Source: Vibrio penaeicida (lineage in GTDB: Bacteria; Pseudomonadota; Gammaproteobacteria; Enterobacterales; Vibrionaceae). Taken from it: a stretch of 64,000 nucleotides of DNA. Of this stretch, positions 56,045 to 64,000 are shown piece after piece; within the stretch, counting starts at the first letter, position 1, and every line of letters starts with the position of its first letter. The position numbers were made by a program, and so were the translations under genes. Where the stretch lies: the NCBI RefSeq assembly GCF_002933855.1, contig NZ_BFAQ01000028.1, positions 62,001-126,000 of the forward strand, written 5' to 3'. The notes beneath the pieces were generated by a model. The model was not told the DNA's origin. It saw only the letters and a program-made list of their open reading frames with translations, and made no database searches.

Positions 56045-58708
56045 TTATGCGTATAGCGGGTTAGTTTTTTCAGTGTCGATGTTGAACTTTTTAATGGCTT
56101 CAACAACTACTGATTTCTCAACATCACCGCGCTTCGCTAGTTCAGTTAGTGCCGCGACTACTACGTAACCTGCGTTCACTTCGAAGTGACGACGTAGATT
56201 TTCACGGCTGTCTGAGCGACCGAAGCCGTCAGTACCAAGAACCTTGAAAGATTCAGCTGGAATGAACGCTCGAACCTGCTCAGAGTAGTTCTTCATGTAA
56301 TCCGTCGCAGCAATAGTTGGCTCATCACCAAGTACTGTTGTGATGTATGGAACTTTCGCTTCTGCTTCAGGGTGAAGCATGTTGTAACGCTCTGCATTCT
56401 GACCATCACGAGTTAGCTCGTTGAAAGAAGTTACAGAGAAGACATCTGACGCCACACCGTACTCTTCACTTAGGATAGTCGCCGCTTTACGAACTTCGTT
56501 CATGATTGTGCCAGAGCTCAATAGTTGAACTTTAGACTTATCACCCGCGTAAGATTCAAGCTTGTAGATACCCTTGCGAATGCCTTCTTCAGCGCCTTCA
56601 GGCATTGCTGGCATTGCGTAGTTTTCGTTCATTACGGTTAGGTAATAGAACACGTTCTCTTGATCTGTACCGTACATGCGACGGATACCGTCTTGCATGA
56701 TTACCGCTACTTCATAAGCAAACGTTGGATCGTAAGAAATACAGTTAGGGATGGTGTTCGCCAATACGTGAGAATGACCATCTTCGTGCTGTAGACCTTC
56801 ACCATTCAATGTTGTACGACCAGCCGTTGCACCCAATAGGAAGCCACGCGCTTGTTGGTCACCTGCCATCCACGCCATGTCGCCAACACGTTGGAAACCG
56901 AACATAGAGTAGTAGATGTAGAATGGGATCATTGGTAGGTCGTTGGTGCTGTATGACGTTGCAGCAGCAACCCAAGATGCCATTGAACCTAGCTCGTTGA
57001 TGCCTTCCTGTAGAACCTGACCAGAAGTCGCTTCTTTGTAGTAAGAAACAATGCCTTTATCTTCAGGCGTGTATTCTTGACCGTGCGGGTTGTAGATACC
57101 GATCTGGCGGAATAGACCTTCCATACCAAATGTACGTGCTTCATCACAAATAATAGGTACAACGTTTTTACCGATGCCTTTATTCTTAAGAAGAATATTT
57201 AGCGTACGAACGTAAGCCATCGTTGTTGAGATTTCACGCTTTTGCTCGCTCAATAATGGAGCAAATTCTTCTAGCTCAGGAACCTTCAGCTCTTGAGTGA
57301 AGTTAGGCAGACGCTGTGGCGTGTAACCTTTTAGATCTTTACGGCGTGCGTGAAGGTATTCGTACTCCGCTGAACCTTCTTCTAGTTTCAGGTACGGAAG
57401 TTCTTTCACTGCGTCATCAGTTAAGATGTCTTGAAGACCTAGGCGATCACGTAAATGAAGTACGTGAGTCATATCCATTTTCTTAACTTGGTGCGCGATG
57501 TTCTTACCTTCAGCCGCTTCACCCATGCCGTAACCTTTTACAGTCTTAGCTAGGATAACCGTTGGGCGACCGCTAGTTTCTGCGGCATTTTTGTATGCAG
57601 CGTAAAGCTTAGATGACTCATGACCACCACGCTTAAGAGCGAAGATTTCGTCATCGGTCATATCTGCAACAAGTGCTGCTGTTTCTGGGTATTTGCCAAA
57701 GAAGTGCTCACGTACGTACGCGCCATCTTTCGACTTAAATGTTTGGTAGTCACCATCTACAGTCTCGTTCATAAGCTGTAGCAGTTTACCTGTCGTGTCT
57801 TTAGCCAGTAGAGCATCCCAGTTGCTACCCCAGATAACTTTAACAACGTTCCAGCCAGCGCCCTTAAATAGACCTTCTAGCTCTTGGATGATGCTACCGT
57901 TACCCATTACAGGACCATCTAGGCGCTGAAGGTTACAGTTGATTAGGAAGCATAGGTTGTCTAGCTTCTCACGTGCTGCAAAAGATAGAGAACCACGTGA
58001 TTCTGGCTCATCCATCTCACCGTCGCCTAGGAAAGCGTATACACGTTGAGCAGAAGTATCTTTCAAGCCACGACCATCAAGGTACTTAAGGAAGCGCGCT
58101 TGATAGATTGCTGAAATTGGACCTAAGCCCATAGATACCGTTGGGAACTGCCAGAACTCAGGCATAAGTTTAGGGTGTGGGTATGATGGGATACCTTTAC
58201 CGTCTACTTCTTGACGGAAGTTATCTAGCTGATCTTCAGTTAGACGACCTTCAACAAATGCGCGAGAGTAGATACCTGGAGAGATATGACCTTGGTAGTA
58301 AACCAAATCGCCACCGTCTGTCTCATTAGGAGCACGGAAGAAGTGGTTGAAACATACTTCGTAGAATGCCGCCGCTGACTGGTAAGAAGCCATGTGACCA
58401 CCTAGGTCTAGGTCTTTCTTAGAAGCACGTAATACGATCATTACCGAGTTCCAACGAATAATGGCACGAATACGGCGCTCTAACGTTGTGTCACCAGGGT
58501 AAGCTGGTTCTTGATCGGCTGGAATCGTGTTGATGTAGTTAGTTGTGATGCCTGTTGGCATATCAACACCATCAAGGCGTGCTTTATCTAGAACTTGCTC
58601 TAACAAGAATTGTGCACGTTCTACACCTTCTTCACGAACGACTGACTCAAGTGCCTGAAGCCATTCTTGAGTTTCAAGTGCGTCTACGTCATGCTTCGTA
58701 TCAGACAT
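56045..58708 (-). CDS. aceE: Pyruvate dehydrogenase E1, homodimeric
   Basis: This 887-residue thiamine diphosphate enzyme decarboxylates pyruvate and acetylates the E2 lipoyl group. The ThDP motif starts FLGDGEMDEPESRGSLSF and ends CNLQRLDGPV. The catalytic-loop His lies in the HEDGHSHVL stretch, and GTDGFGRSDSRENLRRHFEV is in the C-terminal domain. The single-chain E1 is the type used with this E2 in gammaproteobacteria. It lies 54 bases after pdhR and before aceF. No separate aceE promoter is evident. Confidence 0.98.
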   Translation of the reverse strand: MSDTKHDVDALETQEWLQALESVVREEGVERAQFLLEQVLDKARLDGVDMPTGITTNYINTIPADQEPAYPGDTTLERRIRAIIRWNSVMIVLRASKKDLDLGGHMASYQSAAAFYEVCFNHFFRAPNETDGGDLVYYQGHISPGIYSRAFVEGRLTEDQLDNFRQEVDGKGIPSYPHPKLMPEFWQFPTVSMGLGPISAIYQARFLKYLDGRGLKDTSAQRVYAFLGDGEMDEPESRGSLSFAAREKLDNLCFLINCNLQRLDGPVMGNGSIIQELEGLFKGAGWNVVKVIWGSNWDALLAKDTTGKLLQLMNETVDGDYQTFKSKDGAYVREHFFGKYPETAALVADMTDDEIFALKRGGHESSKLYAAYKNAAETSGRPTVILAKTVKGYGMGEAAEGKNIAHQVKKMDMTHVLHLRDRLGLQDILTDDAVKELPYLKLEEGSAEYEYLHARRKDLKGYTPQRLPNFTQELKVPELEEFAPLLSEQKREISTTMAYVRTLNILLKNKGIGKNVVPIICDEARTFGMEGLFRQIGIYNPHGQEYTPEDKGIVSYYKEATSGQVLQEGINELGSMASWVAAATSYSTNDLPMIPFYIYYSMFGFQRVGDMAWMAGDQQARGFLLGATAGRTTLNGEGLQHEDGHSHVLANTIPNCISYDPTFAYEVAVIMQDGIRRMYGTDQENVFYYLTVMNENYAMPAMPEGAEEGIRKGIYKLESYAGDKSKVQLLSSGTIMNEVRKAATILSEEYGVASDVFSVTSFNELTRDGQNAERYNMLHPEAEAKVPYITTVLGDEPTIAATDYMKNYSEQVRAFIPAESFKVLGTDGFGRSDSRENLRRHFEVNAGYVVVAALTELAKRGDVEKSVVVEAIKKFNIDTEKTNPLYA

Positions 58709-58762
58709 GGCGATCTATCCTTCTGTTGGTTGGATCTACTTTAAACTTGTGACAAGCCGTGA

Positions 58763-59530
58763 TTACGACTCGTTACCTCGCTGAATTCTACGCAAAGAGC
58801 GTTCTCTTCTTGACTCTTCACGAGTTAAATCCAGCAATGTTTCTTCGATATAAGCTAAATGTGAGTGAGACATTTCACGCGCCTGTTCAGGCTGACCAGA
58901 AACAATCGCATCCACAATATTAGCTCGATGTTTACTGACTCTATCCACCACTTCTACGCGGCGATGCAATAGCTTTAAATTTTGTAAGACATTTTGCTCA
59001 AGCAACGGAGACAAGCTACGCACGATATGCAGCAAAACCACATTATGTGCCGCCTCAGTTAAGGCAATAAGAAACGCCATAACCGCAGAAGCTTCTACTT
59101 CTACGTCTTTTTTGTCTTGAGCTTCACGAATTTGCTCTAAGCAGAGTTGGATTCGCTCAAAGTCTTCATCGGTACCACGCAAAGCAGCAAAATAAGCAGA
59201 TAACCCTTCCATCGCGTGTCGCGCCTCCAGCAAATCAAGCTGGGTTTCGGAATGGGTCGACAATAAGTTCAACAAAGGATCGGAAAAGCTCTTCCATAGG
59301 GATTCACTAACGAAAGTTCCACCGCCCTGGCGACGAGTTAACAATCGTTTTGCTTCCAGCCTCTGAATCGCTTCTCGGACCGAAGGACGCGAAACATCAA
59401 ACTGCTTCGCTAGCTCTCGTTCCGGCGGCAGTTGTTCCCCCGGAGAGAGTGTTCCTTCCAGTATCAACCGCTCCAACTCTTGTTCAATAACATCAGAGAG
59501 TTTCGGCTGACGAATCCTTTGATAAGCCAT
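58763..59530 (-). CDS. pdhR: Pyruvate-responsive repressor PdhR (GntR family, FCD)
   Basis: This 255-residue repressor has a GntR winged helix (about 8-75, GEQLPPERELAKQFDVSRPS and VREAIQRLEAKRLL) and a FCD ligand domain. It releases DNA when pyruvate binds. The ATG at 59530 (MAYQRIRQPKLSDV) is the usual start; the frame 35 codons longer would run through the operator at 59558-59574. It is the first gene of pdhR-aceE-aceF-lpdA. Two perfect PdhR palindromes lie upstream, showing autoregulation of the operon. Confidence 0.97.
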   Translation of the reverse strand: MAYQRIRQPKLSDVIEQELERLILEGTLSPGEQLPPERELAKQFDVSRPSVREAIQRLEAKRLLTRRQGGGTFVSESLWKSFSDPLLNLLSTHSETQLDLLEARHAMEGLSAYFAALRGTDEDFERIQLCLEQIREAQDKKDVEVEASAVMAFLIALTEAAHNVVLLHIVRSLSPLLEQNVLQNLKLLHRRVEVVDRVSKHRANIVDAIVSGQPEQAREMSHSHLAYIEETLLDLTREESRRERSLRRIQRGNES

Positions 59531-59557
59531 ATTTATTGTTCTTCTACTCTTGCAGTC

Positions 59558-59574
59558 AATTGGTAATACCAATT
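59558..59574. promoter_or_regulatory. PdhR operator, proximal
   Basis: AATTGGT-AAT-ACCAATT is a perfect 17-base palindrome matching the PdhR consensus (ATTGGT-N3-ACCAAT). It lies 28 bases before the pdhR ATG. Confidence 0.88.
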
Positions 59575-59695
59575 TCAAATTGGGCGAAAAAATAACATAA
59601 TTAAAACGTTTCTGTCCAGATAAAACTTGACGCACATCATTGAACGCAGAACAAATTAACCTGGACGTAACAAGAGTGCATTAAAACAGCAATAA

Positions 59696-59712
59696 AATTG
59701 GTCTTACCAATT
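59696..59712. promoter_or_regulatory. PdhR operator, distal
   Basis: AATTGGT-CTT-ACCAATT, a second perfect 17-base palindrome, 138 bases from the first (start to start). The rest of the 59531-59842 gap is AT-rich with no gene. Confidence 0.85.
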
Positions 59713-59842
59713 AATATGTCGCTCTGTGTGACATAAATTAAAGTTATGACAATTTGTTTTTTATGGTAAGTAGAGCTTAGTCACATCTTGGTATTTGACA
59801 CATTAAACAAGATTACTATCCGGCTAACACGCTGAAAATGTG

Positions 59843-60400
59843 CTAGTTCGATCCAGTTTTGAGAAGATTGCGAAAATATCGCCAATCAAATGTGAGCCCA
59901 GGATCTGACTTTCTCAATGGGGCTATATATTGGTGCCCAGTAATTCTATGTTCTGTGATACTTGGGTACTGGCATTGTAATAACTTAGTTAATTCGACTA
60001 ATGCGCTGTATTGCTCAGGCGTATAACTGTCAAATTCACACCCTTCCAGTTCAATACCAATAGAATAATCATTGCAGCGTTCGCGCCCAGCGAAACTCGA
60101 TACCCCTGCATGCCATGCCCTTTTGTCAAAAGGAACAAACTGCACTATTTCACCAGTACGCCGAATCAAGCAATGAGCAGACACTTTGAGGTTTTTAATG
60201 ACATCAAAAAACGGGTGAAGGGTAGGGTCCAGACTTCCTGCAAAAAAATCATTAACAAATGTGCCGCCATATTGACGAGGAGGTAAGCTAATGTGATGCA
60301 CAACCAATAAAGAGATATCCTCACCTTCGGGTCGCTCATCGTAATAAGGGGATGCCACTTTATTTATATCAGTAAGCCAATGAGATTCATCGATTTTCAT
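59843..60400 (-). CDS. ampD: 1,6-anhydro-N-acetylmuramyl-L-alanine amidase AmpD
   Basis: This 185-residue cytoplasmic zinc amidase cleaves anhydromuropeptides during wall recycling. Its loss induces AmpC beta-lactamase where ampR is present. Zinc ligands are His35 (VVHHISLP), His156 and Asp166 (GHQYIAPLRKSDPG), with Glu117 in SIGIELEG as catalytic residue. It is divergent from nadC, the usual ampD-nadC pairing in gammaproteobacteria. Confidence 0.96.
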   Translation of the reverse strand: MKIDESHWLTDINKVASPYYDERPEGEDISLLVVHHISLPPRQYGGTFVNDFFAGSLDPTLHPFFDVIKNLKVSAHCLIRRTGEIVQFVPFDKRAWHAGVSSFAGRERCNDYSIGIELEGCEFDSYTPEQYSALVELTKLLQCQYPSITEHRITGHQYIAPLRKSDPGLTFDWRYFRNLLKTGSN

Positions 60401-60438
60401 GTTGGTTGATTCTTACAAAACCATTTAGTGAACAGAGT

Positions 60439-60464
60439 ATATACCCAGTAATATACCCAAGTAA
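60439..60464. repeat. Tandem direct repeat between ampD and nadC
   Basis: ATATACCCAGTAA is directly followed by ATATACCCAAGTAA (one added base). It lies in the divergent promoter region, about 160 bases before nadC, and could be an operator. No known binder. Confidence 0.5.
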
Positions 60465-60619
60465 CCTCAATATGCAGGCATAGTTCACGCTAGAAAAAGC
60501 CGAACGAATTAGAGTTAATACTCAACGTAACTAAGTTAGATACAGATAAATAGCTGAATTATCCTCCAAGCCAGAGTATGATGCAGACAATTTCAACCTC
60601 TGGTATTTACTGAATTGCG

Positions 60620-61507
60620 ATGAAAAACACACACAACAGCCAAGAACGTCTTGACTACCTAAAACAGCAACTTCCATTGGAAATTACACGTGCGGTCACA
60701 GACACCTTAAAAGAAGATTTAGGGGGAACACTTGATCCCGCGGCAGACATTACCGCAGCGTTAATTCCAGAGGATGCAACCAATACCGCAACGATTATTA
60801 CGCGAGAACACGGCATCTTTTGCGGTCAAGCATGGGCAGACGAAGTGTTCAAGCAACTTGGTGGCGAAGTAAAGATAGAGTGGCACGTTCAAGATGGCAA
60901 TAAAGTAGAGCCAAATCAAACGCTGTGTACGCTGTCCGGCCCCGCTCGTGCTCTTTTAACTGGAGAGCGCAATGCCATGAACTTTATTCAAACGCTTTCG
61001 GGCTGCGCCACGTTGGTTGCACAATACGCTGAAAAGTTGCAAGGCACAGATTGCCGCCTGCTTGATACCCGAAAAACCATTCCCGGTTTACGAAGTGCGC
61101 TTAAATATGCTGTCGCTTGTGGCGGCGGATTCAATCATCGTATTGGTGTTTTTGATGCTTACTTAATAAAAGAGAACCATATTGTTGCTTGTGGTGGTAT
61201 CCGTAAAGCCATTGAAGCAGCCAAAAACCTAAATCCAGGGAAGCCCGTTGAGGTTGAAACTGAAAACCTAGATGAGCTAAAAGAAGCGATTGAAGCAGGC
61301 GCAGACATTATCATGCTCGATAATTTCTCTACAGACATGATGCGTGAAGCCGTCAAAATTAACGCAGGTAAAGCGGCGCTAGAAAACTCTGGAAACGTTA
61401 CTTTAGAGACGATCCGCGAATACGCGGACACCGGAGTCGACTATATATCGGTTGGCGCCCTCACTAAGCATTTGAAAGCAATGGATCTTTCCATGCGGTT
61501 TCAATAG
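60620..61507 (+). CDS. nadC: Nicotinate-nucleotide pyrophosphorylase (quinolinate phosphoribosyltransferase)
   Basis: This 295-residue enzyme makes nicotinate mononucleotide from quinolinate and PRPP in de novo NAD synthesis. Motifs: GERNAMNFIQTLSGCATLV, DTRKTIPGLRSALKYAVACG and GGGFNHRIGVFDAYLIKENH for substrate binding, VEVETENLDELKEA and DIIMLDNFS in the barrel, and SVGALTKH near the C-terminus. It is followed by a terminator, so pilA is transcribed separately. Confidence 0.97.
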   Translation: MKNTHNSQERLDYLKQQLPLEITRAVTDTLKEDLGGTLDPAADITAALIPEDATNTATIITREHGIFCGQAWADEVFKQLGGEVKIEWHVQDGNKVEPNQTLCTLSGPARALLTGERNAMNFIQTLSGCATLVAQYAEKLQGTDCRLLDTRKTIPGLRSALKYAVACGGGFNHRIGVFDAYLIKENHIVACGGIRKAIEAAKNLNPGKPVEVETENLDELKEAIEAGADIIMLDNFSTDMMREAVKINAGKAALENSGNVTLETIREYADTGVDYISVGALTKHLKAMDLSMRFQ

Positions 61508-61583
61508 CGCAAGTTCGAGATAAAAACCTGATTTGAGCGTTGTCACAAATCTGAAATACTTTATAAATGTAAACTTATGATTG

Positions 61584-61609
61584 AAAAGGGAGCGCTGCTT
61601 CCTTTTTTT
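61584..61609 (+). terminator. Terminator of nadC
   Basis: AAAAGGGAGC/GCTTCCTTTT (one G-U) with a GCT loop and a T run, 77 bases after the stop. Confidence 0.85.
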
Positions 61610-61746
61610 AGCCTTATCATAAGGTTGCGACTGATATCACCCACCCCATTTGAACTCACTCGCACTGACTTAGTAACCTACTGAAACAAAGGTAAAAATT
61701 CTTAAAGCCTCCTCCAGCAATTTCTTAATTACAGTTTCCTTACCCT

Positions 61747-61766
61747 TGGCACGCTCCTATCCTCGC
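61747..61766 (+). promoter_or_regulatory. Candidate pilA promoter region with a sigma-54-like -24 element
   Basis: TGGCACG (61747-61753) matches the sigma-54 -24 element exactly, but the -12 position (TATCC) does not match TTGCA. A sigma-70 reading, TTTCCT-N17-TATCCT with -10 at 61758-61763, overlaps. Which is used cannot be decided. Confidence 0.3.
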
Positions 61767-61801
61767 TCTGTTTTTATACGACCTTATGAACGGAGTTATT
61801 T

Positions 61802-62224
61802 ATGAAAAATAAGAAACAACAGGGCTTTACACTGATAGAGCTGATGATTGTGGTAGCAATTATTGGTGTGTTATCTGCCGTAGCAATCCCCGCTTACCAA
61901 AATCATGTTAAGAAGTCTGAAGCAGCTACAGGTTTGGCGACGGTACGCGCCTTAGTAACCAACGTAGATATGTACATCCAAGAAAATGGTTCTTTCCCTA
62001 CAGACCTAACAAAAGTAGGAGCTACTGACCGGATGAATAAATTAGGAATAATTTCACTTACACAAGATGCTAGTGCAGCATACGGTAATATTCAGTTTCT
62101 CTTTGACAAATCATCTATAAACCCAGCAAAAGCGAAGCTTGTTAAAAGTGCAAGCGGTTGGGCTTGTAGCTTCACGGATACTACTAATATAGAAACATCA
62201 GAAATACCTAAAAGTTGTAAATAA
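61802..62224 (+). CDS. pilA: Type IV major pilin PilA
   Basis: This 140-residue type IVa prepilin has a short leader MKNKKQQG cleaved before Phe by PilD, giving FTLIELMIVVAIIGVLSAVA with the essential Glu5. The hydrophobic N-terminal helix is followed by a variable globular domain and a C-terminal disulfide loop (Cys in GWACSF and Cys in KSCK). In vibrios this pilus serves DNA uptake, attachment and aggregation. GGAG lies seven bases before the ATG. The stop overlaps the pilB ATG as TAATG. Confidence 0.96.
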   Translation: MKNKKQQGFTLIELMIVVAIIGVLSAVAIPAYQNHVKKSEAATGLATVRALVTNVDMYIQENGSFPTDLTKVGATDRMNKLGIISLTQDASAAYGNIQFLFDKSSINPAKAKLVKSASGWACSFTDTTNIETSEIPKSCK

Positions 62225-63912
62225 TGCACACCAATTTAGCTAGCATTCTTCGCCAAGCCGATATCATTGGTGAAGAACATGAACTGGCTATTATTGAGCG
62301 CATAGGTAGCACCGGGGGCACCGTCCCTAGTGCTATCGCTGCGCTTGGTATTATTCCTGCTTTTGAATTGACTCAGCATATTGCTGAGATTTTTGGTTTA
62401 TCTGTCATAGAAACCAATCAATACGACTACCTTCCATTATGTGAGCAACTTGGTCTACGAGATCTGATCACTCGCTACAATGCGCTGCCCGTTGAATCCA
62501 CCAACAATACTCTATTTATTGCGCTATCCGACCCAACGATCGTCGAAGCAGAAGAAGAGTTTCGCTTTGCCACCAATCAGCAAGTCGAAATCCTGCTTTG
62601 CGATGAAAGAGAATTAACCAGCTGCATTCGTAGAATGTACGGAAAAAATAGGGTCGATAGCAGTACTGGCGCTAAGGAAATCACGCAAGAAGAACTCGCG
62701 GATTTAGTTCAAGTGAGTGACGATGAATTCGAATCGGCAGAAGATCTCAGCTTAGACGATGCACCTGTCAGTCGCTTTATTCATCAAGTTTTGTTCGATG
62801 CAGTGCGTAAAGGGGCTTCAGACATTCATTTTGAGCCTTACGAAGAGACGTACCGTATTCGAATGCGATGCGACGGTATTCTTATTCAAGCCAATAGCCC
62901 AGCTCCGCAGTTAGGGCGAAGGCTAGCCGCACGATTAAAAATACTCTCAAAACTGGATATTGCAGAACGTCGTTTACCTCAAGATGGTCGCATTAAGCTA
63001 AAACTCAGCGACACAACCGCGATCGATCTTCGAGTGTCCACTCTGCCCACACTTTGGGGAGAGAAAATTGTTCTGCGTTTACTGGACAGCAGCAGTGCGA
63101 ATTTGAACATCGATATGCTAGGCTACAGCGAAGAACAAAAAGCCTTATATATTGAAGCACTACGTCGCCCTCAAGGGATGATTCTGATGACTGGTCCAAC
63201 AGGGAGCGGTAAAACCGTTTCACTGTACACTGGGCTTAGCATTCTCAACACAGTCGAACGCAATATTTCGACCGCCGAAGATCCGGTAGAAATCAATTTA
63301 GCCGGTATCAACCAAGTGCAAATCCGCCCTAAAATAGGTTTCACCTTTGCAGCTGCGCTTAAGTCTTTTTTACGACAAGATCCTGACATAGTGATGCTGG
63401 GTGAGATACGAGATTTTGAAACAGCGGAAATCGCCATCAAGGCAGCTCAAACGGGGCACTTGGTTCTATCGACATTACACACAAATTCCGCGGCAGAAAC
63501 GGTGATCCGGCTAGGTAACATGGGGGTTGAACCATATAACCTCGCATCTTCACTCAGTTTGATCATCGCTCAACGTTTAGCAAGACGTTTGTGCCCACAC
63601 TGTAAAATACCGCATCAACTATCCCCAACACTGTTAGACAAGTATCGAATTGAATCTGACATCCCCCTTTTTCAAGCGTCAAGTCAAGGCTGCGCTGATT
63701 GCAACGCTGGGTACAGCGGTCGAATTGGTATTTATGAAGTCATGCCTTTTGATACTGAACTGCAGCAAGCTGTTTCTCATAAAGCCAGTATTGCTGAAAT
63801 TGAAATGCTGGCGGTAAAAAACGGCATGAAAACACTCAGTCAATCAGGTATTGAAATATTGAAGCAAGGCATCACGAGCTACCAAGAGCTTCAACGCGTT
63901 TTGTATTTGTAA
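62224..63912 (+). CDS. pilB: Type IV pilus extension ATPase PilB
   Basis: This 562-residue hexameric motor drives pilin assembly at the inner membrane. An N-terminal MshEN-type domain (about 1-150) is followed by the core with Walker A GPTGSGKT at 324-331, Walker B MLGEIRDFETAEIA and the His box THLVLSTLHTNS-like stretch TGHLVLSTLHTNSA. A four-cysteine zinc site, C457-PHC460 and C490-ADC493, is typical of PilB. It is coupled to pilA by a one-base overlap and followed by pilC after 9 bases. Confidence 0.97.
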   Translation: MHTNLASILRQADIIGEEHELAIIERIGSTGGTVPSAIAALGIIPAFELTQHIAEIFGLSVIETNQYDYLPLCEQLGLRDLITRYNALPVESTNNTLFIALSDPTIVEAEEEFRFATNQQVEILLCDERELTSCIRRMYGKNRVDSSTGAKEITQEELADLVQVSDDEFESAEDLSLDDAPVSRFIHQVLFDAVRKGASDIHFEPYEETYRIRMRCDGILIQANSPAPQLGRRLAARLKILSKLDIAERRLPQDGRIKLKLSDTTAIDLRVSTLPTLWGEKIVLRLLDSSSANLNIDMLGYSEEQKALYIEALRRPQGMILMTGPTGSGKTVSLYTGLSILNTVERNISTAEDPVEINLAGINQVQIRPKIGFTFAAALKSFLRQDPDIVMLGEIRDFETAEIAIKAAQTGHLVLSTLHTNSAAETVIRLGNMGVEPYNLASSLSLIIAQRLARRLCPHCKIPHQLSPTLLDKYRIESDIPLFQASSQGCADCNAGYSGRIGIYEVMPFDTELQQAVSHKASIAEIEMLAVKNGMKTLSQSGIEILKQGITSYQELQRVLYL

Positions 63913-63921
63913 GGAGACATT

Positions 63922-64000
63922 TTGGATCGTTCAGCTACCCCTCGCCTCAAACTTTACAACTTTCGCTGGAAAGGCATTAACAGTTCAGGAAAAAAAGCCT
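63922..64000 (+). CDS. pilC: Type IV pilus inner-membrane platform protein PilC (partial, 5' end only)
   Basis: About 26 codons are visible before the window ends. The reading is (M)DRSATPRLKLYNFRWKGINS and continues SGKKA. YNFRWKGIN matches the start of PilC in vibrios. The start is a TTG with AAGGAG five bases upstream, and no ATG is available nearby. PilC recruits PilB and forms the pilus platform. The call rests on the N-terminal motif and operon position. Confidence 0.85.
   Translation, partial: MDRSATPRLKLYNFRWKGINSSGKKA

Overview
The window is a stretch of chromosome from a Vibrio species. The evidence is the gene content and order: a murein and division (dcw) cluster without ddl between murC and ftsQ, an sspAB-petABC-rpsI-rplM block, a TetR-type quorum-sensing master regulator of the LuxR/HapR/SmcR family next to hpt and the pyruvate dehydrogenase operon, and ampD/nadC next to the pilABC type IV pilus genes. 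Proteins match gammaproteobacterial families over their full length. I saw no transposase, integrase, tRNA, CRISPR array or prophage gene. This is core chromosome, densely packed and mostly intact.

Layout. (1) 1-12675, all on the - strand: rsmH-ftsL-ftsI-murE-murF-mraY-murD-ftsW-murG-murC-ftsQ (ftsQ cut by the window edge), which makes the peptidoglycan precursor and the septal synthase. The RNase P RNA gene rnpB (12873-13264) sits directly upstream, where many relatives carry mraZ. (2) 13371-17653: rsmI divergent from lpoA-yraN-diaA-dolP, covering rRNA methylation, activation of cell-wall synthesis, replication-initiation control and outer-membrane homeostasis. (3) 17763-22735, - strand: sspAB, the cytochrome bc1 operon petABC and the ribosomal protein genes rplM-rpsI. 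(4) 22993-27631: zapE and zapG (division and envelope), then the periplasmic proteases degQ and degS. (5) 27721-34674, - strand: the topoisomerase IV genes parC and parE, and yqiA-cpdA-yqiB-nudF. (6) 34899-42385: tolC, then hldE, glnE and a chemotaxis receptor. (7) 42736-47293: a CYTH/CHAD triphosphatase divergent from a phosphate transporter with its accessory protein, then an SH3-domain membrane protein. (8) 47415-51692: gspB-gspA (secretin assembly), cca and hpt. (9) 51947-59530: the luxR/hapR-family regulator and the pdhR-aceE-aceF-lpdA operon, with two perfect PdhR palindromes upstream of pdhR. (10) 59843-64000: ampD, nadC and pilA-pilB-pilC (pilC cut by the window edge).

I found no gene cluster that looks like an undescribed system. 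The second-look items are mostly regulatory or allelic. They are: a Gln at position 58 of the quorum-sensing regulator where I recall Pro in its relatives; an AceF with two lipoyl domains instead of three; overlapping divergent promoters between rsmI and lpoA; a terminator that may lie inside the sspA leader; candidate sigma-28 and sigma-E promoters in front of the chemoreceptor gene and degQ; and rnpB in the mraZ position. All promoter calls come from reading hexamers by eye and are inferences.
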